Positions 40,916-49,610 of a stretch of DNA of 64,000 nucleotides are shown in pieces; the stretch's first letter is position 1, and every line of letters starts with the position of its first letter. A model generated the notes under the pieces. It had not been told where the DNA came from. It did no database searches and worked only from the letters and a program-made list of their open reading frames with translations. This stretch comes from Rubellimicrobium roseum (GTDB lineage: Bacteria; Pseudomonadota; Alphaproteobacteria; Rhodobacterales; Rhodobacteraceae): contig NZ_VDFV01000017.1 in the NCBI RefSeq assembly GCF_006152145.1, forward strand, positions 1 to 64,000, read 5' to 3'. Position numbers and translations under genes: made by a program.

Positions 40916-41227
40916 TCAGTCCAGCGGCCGCCACGGCCAGGGCTTGTCCTCCGTGTCGGCCGTCAAGTAGCGCGCCGCCCGGCCGCACCAGAGGCCGAGG
41001 CTGCGGCCCAGTTGCGCGATGTTGGCGTTGGGCTGCCGGCGGTTGGCGAGGACCAGCACGAACTGGATCAGCGTCAGCACGGTCATGACCGTCTGGAGCA
41101 GGCTGAACAGGATCGCGATGAGAACGGTGTTGAGCAGCCGGAGCCACAGGTTCTCGGCCAGTGGCCGCCTCTGAGGCACCTCCGGCTCGGGCAGATCGAC
41201 GGGACGGGACAGATCGGTATCGGACAT
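40916..41227 (-). CDS. DUF4389-like membrane protein
   Basis: A 103-residue protein with one long hydrophobic segment (LNTVLIAILFSLLQTVMTVLTLIQFVLVLAN, residues ~32-62), probably two helices. After it comes the conserved QPNANIAQLGRSLGLWCGRAARYLT, typical of DUF4389. The function is unknown. The ATG at 41227 has GGGAGT upstream. It is convergent with pepF, with seven bases between. Confidence 0.85.
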   Translation of the reverse strand: MSDTDLSRPVDLPEPEVPQRRPLAENLWLRLLNTVLIAILFSLLQTVMTVLTLIQFVLVLANRRQPNANIAQLGRSLGLWCGRAARYLTADTEDKPWPWRPLD

Positions 41228-41300
41228 CTCGGGACTCCCTTTCAGGATGTCCTCAGACTATCCGATGGGTTCCCGCCCCACGTTGATCTGGCTCAAGTCC

Positions 41301-41990
41301 TCAGGCCAGCATCTCCAGAACGACCTTGGTCGAGGACTCCTCGAAATCCGGCTCGTCCCGCGCGATGGCCGGGGTGGCCCGCGACCAAGACCCGTTCACC
41401 GCGCAATCGAGCAGCAGCGCCGCGAGATCCCCGATCCGCGTGCGGATCAGGTCGGCCGGGATGACATCGGGCCCGATCCAGGCATCGGCCGTCGGCTCTC
41501 CCGGCATCAGCCAGCCCGGCCGCACGGCCGTCCAGTCGAGCCCCGACACACGGAGCAACGCCTCCATGCCCCGCATCTGGTCGAGCACGCGCGTCAGCGA
41601 CGGGATCACGGCCGTACGGAAAAGGATTGGCCCCCGGTCCTTGGCCACGACGAAGCTGGCCGAGATCACGACGATGCGCCGCACACCTTCGGCCTGCATC
41701 GCTTCCACGATCCGCGCCGTTCCATCGACATAGAGCGGGGGCGGGTCGAGCAGGGTCGTGGGATGGTTCGACACGCCCAGGCAGGAGATGACGGCGTCCA
41801 TCCCCCGAACCACCGGCCGCAGGTCGTCGTTCAGCACGTCGGCGGGGATGGCCTCGACCGTCTCGGGAAACGGCTCGGGCGCCTGAAGGGTGAGGTCGGA
41901 GGCGCGGACCCGATGGCCCAATGCCAGGGCCTGCCGCACGACCTCGCGGCCCGTGGCGCCTTCTGCGCCGAAGATCAGGAGCTGCTTCAT
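41301..41990 (-). CDS. NAD(P)-binding (atypical SDR) protein
   Basis: A 229-residue Rossmann-fold protein like BVR-B/NmrA proteins. The dinucleotide motif is IFGAEGATGREVVRQAL at residues 6-22. AVISCLGV and VVISASFVVAK are further SDR segments, and VRPGWL occurs near residue 160. The catalytic Tyr-Lys pair is not obvious, as in other atypical SDRs. It starts at ATG 41990 with a G-rich site upstream; ten codons of upstream frame are ignored. The reaction is unknown. Confidence 0.82.
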   Translation of the reverse strand: MKQLLIFGAEGATGREVVRQALALGHRVRASDLTLQAPEPFPETVEAIPADVLNDDLRPVVRGMDAVISCLGVSNHPTTLLDPPPLYVDGTARIVEAMQAEGVRRIVVISASFVVAKDRGPILFRTAVIPSLTRVLDQMRGMEALLRVSGLDWTAVRPGWLMPGEPTADAWIGPDVIPADLIRTRIGDLAALLLDCAVNGSWSRATPAIARDEPDFEESSTKVVLEMLA

Positions 41991-42059
41991 GGTTCCCCCG
42001 CCGAATGACTCGTCCGGCAAGGGAACAATCGTCTCCGGCCTCCGTTCCCCGCTGCGGCG

Positions 42060-43037
42060 TCAGGCCGCCCCGCGCTCGGCCTCCAGCACCATGTCGATCA
42101 TGCGCTGGGTCCCCGTGCTGAACTCCAGCGGGCAGGGATAGGCCACGCCCTCGCGCAGCGTCCGCCCGAAGTTCTCGACCTGCAGGACATAGTGGTTCAC
42201 GCCGGGGAAGCGCTCGACGGTCCGGGTGCTGCCCGTCTCCAGCACGACCTGCGCAAGATCGTGGACATTGGCGTTGAAGGGCGCATAGGCCACGCGCACC
42301 ACGCCCGCAGTCCCGTGGAACACCACCTCCTGCCGGTTGGCGAGCCGCATGGACACCATGCCGGAGTAGTCGAAGCCCGGGAACTCGGCCAGCACCTGCA
42401 CATAGACGTCGACACCGTTGTCGCGCTTCACGTTCGCATGGCGGATGCGCGCGGGCTCCTGCCCCGACACGAAGCGGGTGCAGCCGAAGATGTAGACGCC
42501 AATGTCGCCCAGCGCCCCGCCCCCGGTCTCGGGTCGGTTGCGGATGTTGGTCATGTCGGTGAGGTTGAACGAGAACTCGGCCGAGACGTGCTTGAGCTCT
42601 CCGATGGCGCCGCCCTGCACCAGTTCCCTGGCGCGGATCCACTGCGGGTGATGCACGATCATGTAGGCCTCGGCGACCAGCAGCCCCGAGCGGTCCCGCG
42701 CCGCCACGAGCCGGTCGAACTCCGAGGCGTGCAGCGTCATCGGCTTCTCGCAGAGCACGTGCTTGCCCGCCTCGATGGCCTTCAGCGACCACTCGACATG
42801 CAGGTGGTTCGGCAGCGGGATATAGACCGCCTCCACCTCGGGGTCGGCCAGCAACGCCTCATAGGAGGAATGGACCTTGAGGCCCGGCGCGAACTCCTGG
42901 AACGGCTCGGCCTTGGCAGGGTCCGAGGTGGCCAGGGCGTAAAGTTCCGCCCCTTTCGCCGCGTGGATCGCAGGCGCCATGTGCTCGCGCGCGAAGTTCG
43001 CCGCCCCCAAGACGCCCCACCGGACCGGTTTCTGCAT
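42060..43037 (-). CDS. Gfo/Idh/MocA family oxidoreductase
   Basis: A 325-residue NAD(P)-dependent dehydrogenase. The N-terminal Rossmann domain is RWGVLGAANFAREHMAPAI, followed by VYIPLPNHLHVEWSLKAIEAGKHVLCEKPMTL, which contains the EKP catalytic lysine motif. The C-terminal domain has GGGALGDIGVY (Asp/His region). Members act on sugars, inositols or dihydrodiols; the substrate cannot be predicted. The ATG at 43037 has AGGGAG upstream. Confidence 0.93.
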   Translation of the reverse strand: MQKPVRWGVLGAANFAREHMAPAIHAAKGAELYALATSDPAKAEPFQEFAPGLKVHSSYEALLADPEVEAVYIPLPNHLHVEWSLKAIEAGKHVLCEKPMTLHASEFDRLVAARDRSGLLVAEAYMIVHHPQWIRARELVQGGAIGELKHVSAEFSFNLTDMTNIRNRPETGGGALGDIGVYIFGCTRFVSGQEPARIRHANVKRDNGVDVYVQVLAEFPGFDYSGMVSMRLANRQEVVFHGTAGVVRVAYAPFNANVHDLAQVVLETGSTRTVERFPGVNHYVLQVENFGRTLREGVAYPCPLEFSTGTQRMIDMVLEAERGAA

Positions 43038-43097
43038 GGATCGACTCCCTGACAATGCGCCGCGACGCTAGCAGCCCCCGGCGCGGGCGCAATCAGG

Positions 43098-43994
43098 TCA
43101 GGCCGTTTCCAGCATCCCCCGTTCGCGTGCGAGCTCGGTCATGTGCTTCTGCAGCTTCTCGAAGGCACGGACCTCGATCTGCCGGATGCGCTCGCGCGAG
43201 ACGCCGTAGCGCTCGGACAGTTCCTCCAGCGTCACCACGTCGTCGCGCAGGCGCCGCTGCATGAGCACGTCCCGCTCGCGATCGCTCAGCGTCTCCAGGG
43301 CGGCGTTCAGAAGCTCCCGCCGGGCTTCCAGCTCATCGCGCTCGGCGAAGGCGGTGGCCTGATCGGCGTCCTCGTCCTCCAGCCAGTCCTGCCACTGGGT
43401 CGAGCTTTCCTCGCTGGCGCCGACCTGCGCGTTGAGCGAGGCGTCGCCCCCCGACAGACGGCGGTTCATCGAGATGACCTCGTCCTCGGTCACCCCGAGG
43501 TCGGTGGCGATCTTCCTGACGTTCTCGGGCCGGAGGTCCCCTTCCTCCAGGGCGCCGATGCGAGCCTTCGCCTTCCGCAGATTGAAGAACAGCTTCTTCT
43601 GCGCCGAGGTCGTGCCCAGCTTCACGAGGCTCCAGGAGCGCAGAATGTATTCCTGGATCGCGGCGCGGATCCACCACATCGCGTAGGTCGCCAGCCGGAA
43701 CCCCTTGTCCGGATCGAAGCGCTTGACCGCCTGCATCAGGCCCACGTTGGCCTCGGAAATGACCTCGGCCTGCGGGAGCCCGTAGCCGCGATAGCCCATG
43801 GCGATCTTGGCCGCGAGCCGCAGGTGCGAGGTCACCAGCCGATGCGCCGAGGCCGCGTCCTGATCCTCGACCCAACGCTTGGCGAGCATGTACTCCTCCT
43901 CCGGCTCCAGCATGGGAAACTTGCGGATTTCCTGGAGGTAGCGGTTCAGCCCCTGCTCGGGGGACGGGGCCGGAAGGTTCGCGTATGTCGCCAT
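43098..43994 (-). CDS. rpoH: RNA polymerase sigma factor RpoH (sigma-32)
   Basis: A 298-residue heat-shock sigma factor. Region 2 includes LVTSHLRLAAKIAMGYRGYGLPQAEVISEANVGLMQAVKRFD and RLATYAMWWIRAAIQEYILRSWSLVK. The RpoH box QKKLFFNLRK follows. Region 4 (TLEELSERYGVSRERIRQIEVRAFEKLQ) binds the -35. It directs chaperone and protease genes, among which degP and hflKC here could be targets (inference). The ATG is preceded by AAAGGGA. No extensive thermosensor structure was worked out in the leader. Confidence 0.97.
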   Translation of the reverse strand: MATYANLPAPSPEQGLNRYLQEIRKFPMLEPEEEYMLAKRWVEDQDAASAHRLVTSHLRLAAKIAMGYRGYGLPQAEVISEANVGLMQAVKRFDPDKGFRLATYAMWWIRAAIQEYILRSWSLVKLGTTSAQKKLFFNLRKAKARIGALEEGDLRPENVRKIATDLGVTEDEVISMNRRLSGGDASLNAQVGASEESSTQWQDWLEDEDADQATAFAERDELEARRELLNAALETLSDRERDVLMQRRLRDDVVTLEELSERYGVSRERIRQIEVRAFEKLQKHMTELARERGMLETA

Positions 43995-44022
43995 GAATGG
44001 ATCCCTTTCGGAAAGTTCATCC

Positions 44023-44050
44023 CTTTAACATTCAGGCCGGTCTGACGCAA
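44023..44050 (-). promoter_or_regulatory. Possible sigma-70 promoter of rpoH
   Basis: On the minus strand TTGCGT (44045-44050) and TTAAAG (44023-44028) are separated by 16 bases, ending about 28 bases before the rpoH start. The fit to TTGACA/TATAAT is moderate. The surrounding gap is the only stretch free of coding sequence upstream of rpoH. Confidence 0.35.
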
Positions 44051-44138
44051 GGGAAATAACAGCGTAGGACACCTCCCGTTGACGAAAGGTGAACACCGCT
44101 GGATGAGGCCCGGATCGGGCACGACGGGTGACGCGGGC

Positions 44139-45158
44139 TCAACCGCCCAGCGCGCGCAGGAGTTCCGCCATATCGGAGGGAAGCGGCGATTCGAAGCGCA
44201 GCGCTTCGCCTGTGACCGGATGCACGAAGCCCAGCGTGGCGGCGTGGAGCGCCTGCCGGGGAAAGCCAACGACTGCGGCGGCGCCTGCCTCGCCCAAGGC
44301 GCGGGCCGAGGGCTTGCGGTGGCCCCCATAGACCGGATCCCCTATCAGGCCATGCCCGGCATAGGCCATATGGACACGGATCTGGTGCGTGCGCCCGGTC
44401 TCCAGCCAGCAGTCGACCAGAGCGGCTGCCGGCGGCGCCCCGAAGACCTGCACCACTCGGGCCCGGGTCACCGCATGGCGCCCGCCTTCCCAGGTCACGG
44501 CCTGCCGCTGCCGGTCCGTGCGATGACGGTCGAGGCGGGTGGCGATCCGCAGCACGCCGCCGGCCTCCCAAGTCACACCCCGCAACCCGGCCAGGCGCGG
44601 GTCGGACATGTCCGGGCGGCCATGACAGACGGCCATATAATGCCGCTCCACGTCATGCGCCTCGAACTGCGCAGCCAGACCCTGATGCGCCCGGTCGGAC
44701 TTGGCGGCGACCAGAAGGCCGGAGGTGTCCTTGTCGATCCGGTGCACGATCCCTGGCCGCAGCATCCCGCCCACGCCCGAAAGCGAGTCGCCGCAATGAT
44801 GGATCAGCGCATTGACCAGCGTTCCCGCCGGCGATCCCGGCGCCGGATGCACGACCATCCCGGCTGGCTTGTCCACGACGATGAGGTCGGCGTCTTCCCA
44901 GACGACCGAGAGCGGGATGGCCTCGGGCCCGATATGGCTTTCCTCCGGCGGGCCCAGCGTGATCTCGACCCGCGCCCCGGTTGCGACCGGCGCCGAGGGA
45001 TCGACCGCCACCTGTCCGTCGACCCTCACCGCACCTTCGGTGATCAGCCGGGCCAGGCGGGACCGGCTCAGGCTCTCGTCTGGCACGTCGCGCGCCAGCG
45101 CCTTATCAAGGCGGCGGGGCGGCTCGGCCGCGATCTCGAAGCAAAGGCGCTCGCTCAT
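44139..45158 (-). CDS. rluD: RluA/RluD-family 23S rRNA pseudouridine synthase
   Basis: A 339-residue synthase. An S4 domain at ~15-65 (RLDKALARDVPDESLSRSRLARLITEGAVRVDG) precedes the catalytic domain with VVDKPAGMVVHPAPG and the catalytic Asp142 in HRIDKDTSG. GRTHQIRVHM and GDPVYGG close the active site. It likely modifies helix 69 of 23S rRNA, though other RluA members are possible. The start codon ATG (45158) overlaps head-on with the plus-strand ATG of the next gene in a CATG. Confidence 0.93.
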   Translation of the reverse strand: MSERLCFEIAAEPPRRLDKALARDVPDESLSRSRLARLITEGAVRVDGQVAVDPSAPVATGARVEITLGPPEESHIGPEAIPLSVVWEDADLIVVDKPAGMVVHPAPGSPAGTLVNALIHHCGDSLSGVGGMLRPGIVHRIDKDTSGLLVAAKSDRAHQGLAAQFEAHDVERHYMAVCHGRPDMSDPRLAGLRGVTWEAGGVLRIATRLDRHRTDRQRQAVTWEGGRHAVTRARVVQVFGAPPAAALVDCWLETGRTHQIRVHMAYAGHGLIGDPVYGGHRKPSARALGEAGAAAVVGFPRQALHAATLGFVHPVTGEALRFESPLPSDMAELLRALGG

Positions 45159-45450
45159 GGACACGGCTCCCGAGGGTCCTCTCCCGCCTGGGTTGCGGGC
45201 GCTGCAGCGCCTCGTCATGGCGCTGATGGTGGTGATGATCCTGGGCTTCCTAGTGCTGATCGCCGCCCTTGTCATGCGGCTGAACGCGGACGGCCCTTCC
45301 CTGCCCCAAAGCGTGGACCTGCCCGAGGGAGCCAGGGCCACCGCCTTCACCCAGGGCGGCGACTGGTTCGCCGTCGTGACCGCCGACGATCGCATCCTGA
45401 TCTATGATCGCCTGACCGGCCGCTTGCGGCAGACGCTCCTCGTCGAGTGA
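45157..45450 (+). CDS. Small single-pass membrane protein (DUF6476-like)
   Basis: A 97-residue protein with one membrane helix at residues ~20-42 (MALMVVMILGFLVLIAALVM), a short linker and a C-terminal beta-rich domain (ARATAFTQGGDWFAVVTADDRILIYDRLTGRLRQTL) resembling one beta-propeller blade. It matches a small family I associate with Rhodobacteraceae beside the pseudouridine synthase. The start codon shares a CATG palindrome with the divergent rluD start, so its ribosome site (AAAGG) lies inside rluD. The function is unknown. Confidence 0.75.
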   Translation: MDTAPEGPLPPGLRALQRLVMALMVVMILGFLVLIAALVMRLNADGPSLPQSVDLPEGARATAFTQGGDWFAVVTADDRILIYDRLTGRLRQTLLVE

Positions 45451-45513
45451 GGCCAGCTCGCATGAGCTTCGTCGCTTCGGAGTCCGCTCAAGGGAGCCGG
45501 CGTCAGCGCGGGA

Positions 45514-47763
45514 TCAGGCGGCTGCCTGGGTGGCCGGCCCTCTGCCACACAAGCCGCGGATCGTTTCTGCACCCTGTTGCGCCGCCATTTGCAGCAGTAT
45601 CAAGTCCGCCGGGCTCGGGTGCGGATCGGTCCGCAGCACCTGCGCCAGTCGGGCCGCCTCGGCCAGCCCAAGCGTCGCGGCTGCTCCCTTGAAGCTGTGG
45701 AGCAGGGCGTCGATCTGGATGTCGTCACGCTCCCGGCGCGCGGCCTCCAGAGACGCGGAGAGGCCATCAGCCTCGGCCAAGACCTCGTCGAGCAGCGCGA
45801 CCACCGTCTCGGCCCCGATCGCCCCCAGGAGGTGCACGACGAGTCCCTCGTCCACTACCGGCCCCTGAAACCCCAACGGAGGCCTCCGAGGCGCGGGGTC
45901 AGGCTCGACGGGTTCGGCCTTGCCCTCGGCTTGAACCGCCGGAACGCCACGGAGGCCCGCTTCGGCCAGCACCTGGGCCAGCTTGTCCTGGGTCACGGGC
46001 TTGGGCACGAAGTCGTCCATTCCCGCACGCAGGCAGTCCTGGCGATCGCTGGTGAAGGCGTTTCCGGTCAGGCCGACGATCCGCACCCGGTCGCCGCGGC
46101 GGCGGATGGCCTGCGTGGCCTCGATCCCGCTCATGACCGGCATTTGCACGTCCATGAGCACCAGATCGTAGGCCTGATGCTCCAGGATGTCGACCGCCTC
46201 GGCCCCGTTGTGGACCATCGCGACCTCGACCCCGAGCCAGTCCAGAAGTCCCTTGGCCACAGCCCAGTTGATTGGATTGTCTTCGACCACGAGCACCCGG
46301 CCCGCGAAGGCATGGCCGGCTGCGTCGGCCGGGTCGCGCTGGCTTGGCGTCCGGGCGCCGCAGTATTGGGGGGCGTCGACGGGCAGTTCGATCCAGAAGG
46401 TGCTGCCCTGCCCCAGGCGGCTTTCGACGCCGATGCGCCCCTGGAGTCCTTCGACGATGCGCTTGCAGATAGCAAGGCCCAGGCCGGACCCCCCGAAGCT
46501 GCGCGAGGCCGACCCGTCCACCTGGCTGAAGTCGCGGAACAGCAGAGGTAGGCCCTCGGGGGCGATCCCGATGCCCGTATCGGTGATCTCGACTCGAAGG
46601 CGGTCAGGGGCGATCAGGCCGCCGCGCGCCGCCACCGATCCGTCTGCCGTGAACTTGACGGCGTTTCCGATGAGGTTGACGAGCACTTGCCGCAATCGGG
46701 CCGGATCGGTGCCGAGTTCGAGCGGCGGCAGGTCGACCTCCAGGCGTAGCCCCTTCATCTCGGCCCGAGGACCCAGCATGGCGACCAAGCTCTCGGCGAT
46801 CTCGGGCAGGCGGACCCGATGGTGCTCGAACTCCACGCGGCCGGATTCGAGCTTGGAGAAGTCGAGGACATCGCTGATCACCTCGAGAAGGTGGTAGCCC
46901 GACTAACGGATCATCGACAGGTGGCGCGCCTGTTCGACCGACAGGTCGGCATGGGTCATCAGCTCGGCCGTTCCGATGATGCCGTTGAGCGGCGTACGGA
47001 TCTCGTGGCTCATGGTCGCAAGGAACGTGGACTTGGCCCGGCTCGCGGCGCGGGCGCGCTTGGCCACCGCGCGGTTGCGCTCGCCCAGGATGGCGAGCTT
47101 GCGGCCCGCGGCGGCGATCAGGCGCATCTGAAGCGCCAGAAGCGTGACGATCCCGGCGAAGCCCACCACGAGCAGGCCCACGTTGAGGCCCAGCCGCTGC
47201 TGGAGGCGCCGCACCTCCTCCCGCTGCGCGACGATGGCTTGGTCGAGCGCGGCGTTGGTCCGCAGCACGAGCTCCGCCGTGTCGGCCTGCACCGGCGCCA
47301 CCCGGTCCCGCAGGTCCCTGAGCGCAGGCACGCTGCGGGCTTCCGCTAGGGCATCCACCGCGGGGGCCAGTCCCAGGATGCCCTCGCGGACGAGGGCCGC
47401 CTGCGGCGACAGGCTATCCGTCCCCTCGAACTTGAGGCTGAACGAGCCGTTCTCCAAGAGCTGCGCCCGGCTGTAGAGGATGTCATACGCTTCGACCACC
47501 GATCCGAGGCTTGACCCTACGCCGTGCCAGAGCGCCCCGTCGATCGCCGCAGTCAGGCGGCTCACCTGCCGGTCGGTCTGGTAGACCGCCCACATCGCGT
47601 CCTCGCGGACGCTGTCGTCCATGGCCCGCCGACTTTCGCCGAGGAGGCCAAACAGGTGCAGCACGTTGACGAGGAGCACGAGACTCAGCCCGCTCAGGAC
47701 CGCGAGGCCCCAACGGAGGGCCCGCGGGCCCGACCAGTCGGACCGGCGGCGCCAGCGTTTCAC
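45514..47763 (-). pseudogene. Hybrid sensor histidine kinase interrupted by an in-frame TAG
   Basis: A continuous 750-codon frame with one internal stop, TAG at 46903-46905 (codon 287). In order it encodes membrane helix 1 (~17-40), a helical periplasmic sensor (~41-190), helix 2 (~191-214), HisKA with His253 in [11 protein letters not shown], the stop, and SGYHLLEVISDVLDFSKLESG. An ATPase domain (LVNLIGNAVKFT, DTGIGIAPEGLP, GSGLGLAICK), a receiver (LVLMDVQMPVMSG) and a C-terminal HPt domain (LLHSFKGAAATLG) follow. Upstream and downstream parts are in the same frame and otherwise intact. It is either a recent nonsense mutation, an assembly error or a suppressed codon. The GTG at 47763 overlaps the upstream gene by four bases. 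Confidence 0.85.
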
Positions 47764-48302
47764 GCGAGGACCTCGACCCGGCTGACCTGCCAGACGGACC
47801 GCCCGAAATAGACCTCGTTGAAGAGGTCCGGCCGCTCGTCGAAAGGATAGATCACGAAGAGCGGTCCCTTGTCGCGGACCGAGATCTCCTGGCCGTCGAT
47901 CCGCGTGGCCAGGATCACCGGGATGCCGCGTGCATCCTCCATGGGCATCTCGGCGGCGTAGTCGTTGAGTGCGACAATCCGCAGCGACGACCCCGTGGCG
48001 CCGGCGGCGCCGAGCACGGAGGCGATGGTAGGACCCGAGAAGCGCGGGCGTCCTTCATGCCAGGGCGTCGCCGTGATTGTATCACGCTGAGGAAGAGCGT
48101 CGAGAAGGGCGAGGTCGAAGGCGGCGGCCCCCTCGGCATTGGTGAGGCCCACGGCGCCGCTCACCGTCAGGATTACCTGGCCCGACGGCGGGGCCAGCGA
48201 GGCCCGGGCCATCCGGGGGGCGCCGAGGGCAGCGGTCGCGCCAAGCGCCAGGGCGGCCCCGAGAAACCGGCGTCGGGTCGGGGAAAAGCAACGTGGGGTC
48301 AT
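47760..48302 (-). CDS. Tat-exported molybdopterin-domain-like protein
   Basis: A 180-residue protein with a twin-arginine signal ([21 protein letters not shown], residues 8-28). The mature part resembles the oxidoreductase molybdopterin-binding (SUOX/YedY-like) fold: [46 protein letters not shown] and [15 protein letters not shown]. It contains no cysteine after the signal, so the usual molybdenum-ligating Cys is absent and catalysis is doubtful. It overlaps the receiver/HD-GYP gene and the kinase gene by four bases each. I infer a periplasmic sensor or ligand-binding partner of the kinase. Confidence 0.8.
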   Translation of the reverse strand: MTPRCFSPTRRRFLGAALALGATAALGAPRMARASLAPPSGQVILTVSGAVGLTNAEGAAAFDLALLDALPQRDTITATPWHEGRPRFSGPTIASVLGAAGATGSSLRIVALNDYAAEMPMEDARGIPVILATRIDGQEISVRDKGPLFVIYPFDERPDLFNEVYFGRSVWQVSRVEVLA

Positions 48303-49351
48303 GCCATGGTCTCCTGCAAGGGGTTGGGAATCTCGGAATAGAGCGCCTCCGCGGCGGGCCAGATGCGCAGGAGCGCGGCCACGCAGGAGGGATCGAAGGC
48401 GATGCCGGCCAGGCGCTCGATCTCGGCCCGGGCCTGGGCGGCGTCCCAGGCGGGCTTGTAGGGCCGGGCGCTGCGAAGGGCGTCCAGAACGTCAGCCACC
48501 GCGGCAATGCGGGCCGAGAGGGGGATGCGCTCGCCCGCAAGGCCGTGCGGGTAGCCCGACCCATCCCAGCGTTCGTGGTGGTAGAGCGCGACGTCATGGG
48601 CAAGGCGGATCAGGTCGCTGGTGCCGTCGCGCAGCACCTCGCCTCCCATGACGGCATGGCGGCGCATGACGTCGATCTCCTCGGGGCTCAGGCGACCGGG
48701 CTTGAGCAGGATCGAGTCCGGCAGCCCGATCTTGCCGGCGTCGTGCAGTTGCGCGGCCAGGAAAAGGTTCCGACAGGCCGCAGGTCCCCAGCCCAGCTCG
48801 GCCGCGATCAGGGCCGAGACGCGGGCCACGCGCAGGATGTGGTCGCCGGTCTGGTCGTCGCGATACTCGATGGCGCGGGCGAGGCGCAGGATCACCTCCT
48901 CCTCGCGCTGGGCGATGCGGCGGGTGGCGGCGGCCACCTCCTGCGCGAGATGCACCGCATGGTCGGCCAGCGCCGTCTGCGCCTGACGCAGCGCAAGGAG
49001 GTTGGCCACGCGCACGCGCAGTTCCTCCGGGTCGACGGGCTTGGTCAGGAAGTCGGTGGCCCCCGCGCGGATGGCCTCGATCCGCAGGGCGCGGTCGCCG
49101 TCGGCAGTGATCATCACGATCGGCACATGCTCGAAGCGGGGATCGGCGCGCAGGCGCCGAACCACGCCCACGCCGTCGAGGCCCGGCATCTGGTAGTCGA
49201 CCACCACCAAGTCGAAGACCTTGCGCGCGCAACGGTCAAGCGCGGCGAGCGGATCGGAGAAGGCCTCGGCCCGCCAGTCCGACACGGATTCGATGACGCC
49301 CCGCAGGACGCCTAGGTTGACGCGGTGATCGTCTATCACGCAGAGGTCCAT
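48299..49351 (-). CDS. Response regulator with HD-GYP cyclic-di-GMP phosphodiesterase domain
   Basis: A 350-residue RpfG-like protein. The receiver has Asp52 in VVVDYQMPGLDG, preceded by the acidic pair IDDH and followed by the conserved Lys in TKPVDPEE. After a coiled linker (QEVAAATRRIAQREEEVILRLARAIEYRDDQTGDH) comes HD-GYP: LHDAGKIGLPD and HHERWDGSGYPHGL. It likely lowers cyclic-di-GMP when phosphorylated. It is the first gene of a three-gene coupled set with the molybdopterin-like protein and the hybrid kinase, which is its probable phosphodonor. The start is ATG 49351. Confidence 0.93.
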   Translation of the reverse strand: MDLCVIDDHRVNLGVLRGVIESVSDWRAEAFSDPLAALDRCARKVFDLVVVDYQMPGLDGVGVVRRLRADPRFEHVPIVMITADGDRALRIEAIRAGATDFLTKPVDPEELRVRVANLLALRQAQTALADHAVHLAQEVAAATRRIAQREEEVILRLARAIEYRDDQTGDHILRVARVSALIAAELGWGPAACRNLFLAAQLHDAGKIGLPDSILLKPGRLSPEEIDVMRRHAVMGGEVLRDGTSDLIRLAHDVALYHHERWDGSGYPHGLAGERIPLSARIAAVADVLDALRSARPYKPAWDAAQARAEIERLAGIAFDPSCVAALLRIWPAAEALYSEIPNPLQETMA

Positions 49352-49610
49352 GATGCGCCCCCGACGCCTTGCCCAGCCATGCCGGCAGGATCGCAGATCG
49401 GGGTGAACGCTTCGTTTATGCCGCAGGCGCCAAAAATCTCTAATCTTATGCAACGGGTCGCCGGCCCGATGCGTCGACTTCCCGACAGGTCTGCCTATCC
49501 TTGTCAGGACGGATTGGGCGCGAGGGGAGCGGCGGCATGGGAATGGGGGCGGAATGCGCGGGGCCGGGACAGCCCGGCCCTCCGTCCGGGCCGCCGCGCG
49601 GGGGTGTTCC

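Noticed and set aside
46881-46905. Separate kinase gene starting at GTG 46881
   Set aside because: The GTG lies in the middle of the HisKA dimerisation helix, in the same frame as the upstream part, and has no properly spaced ribosome binding site. A nonsense codon in one gene is simpler.
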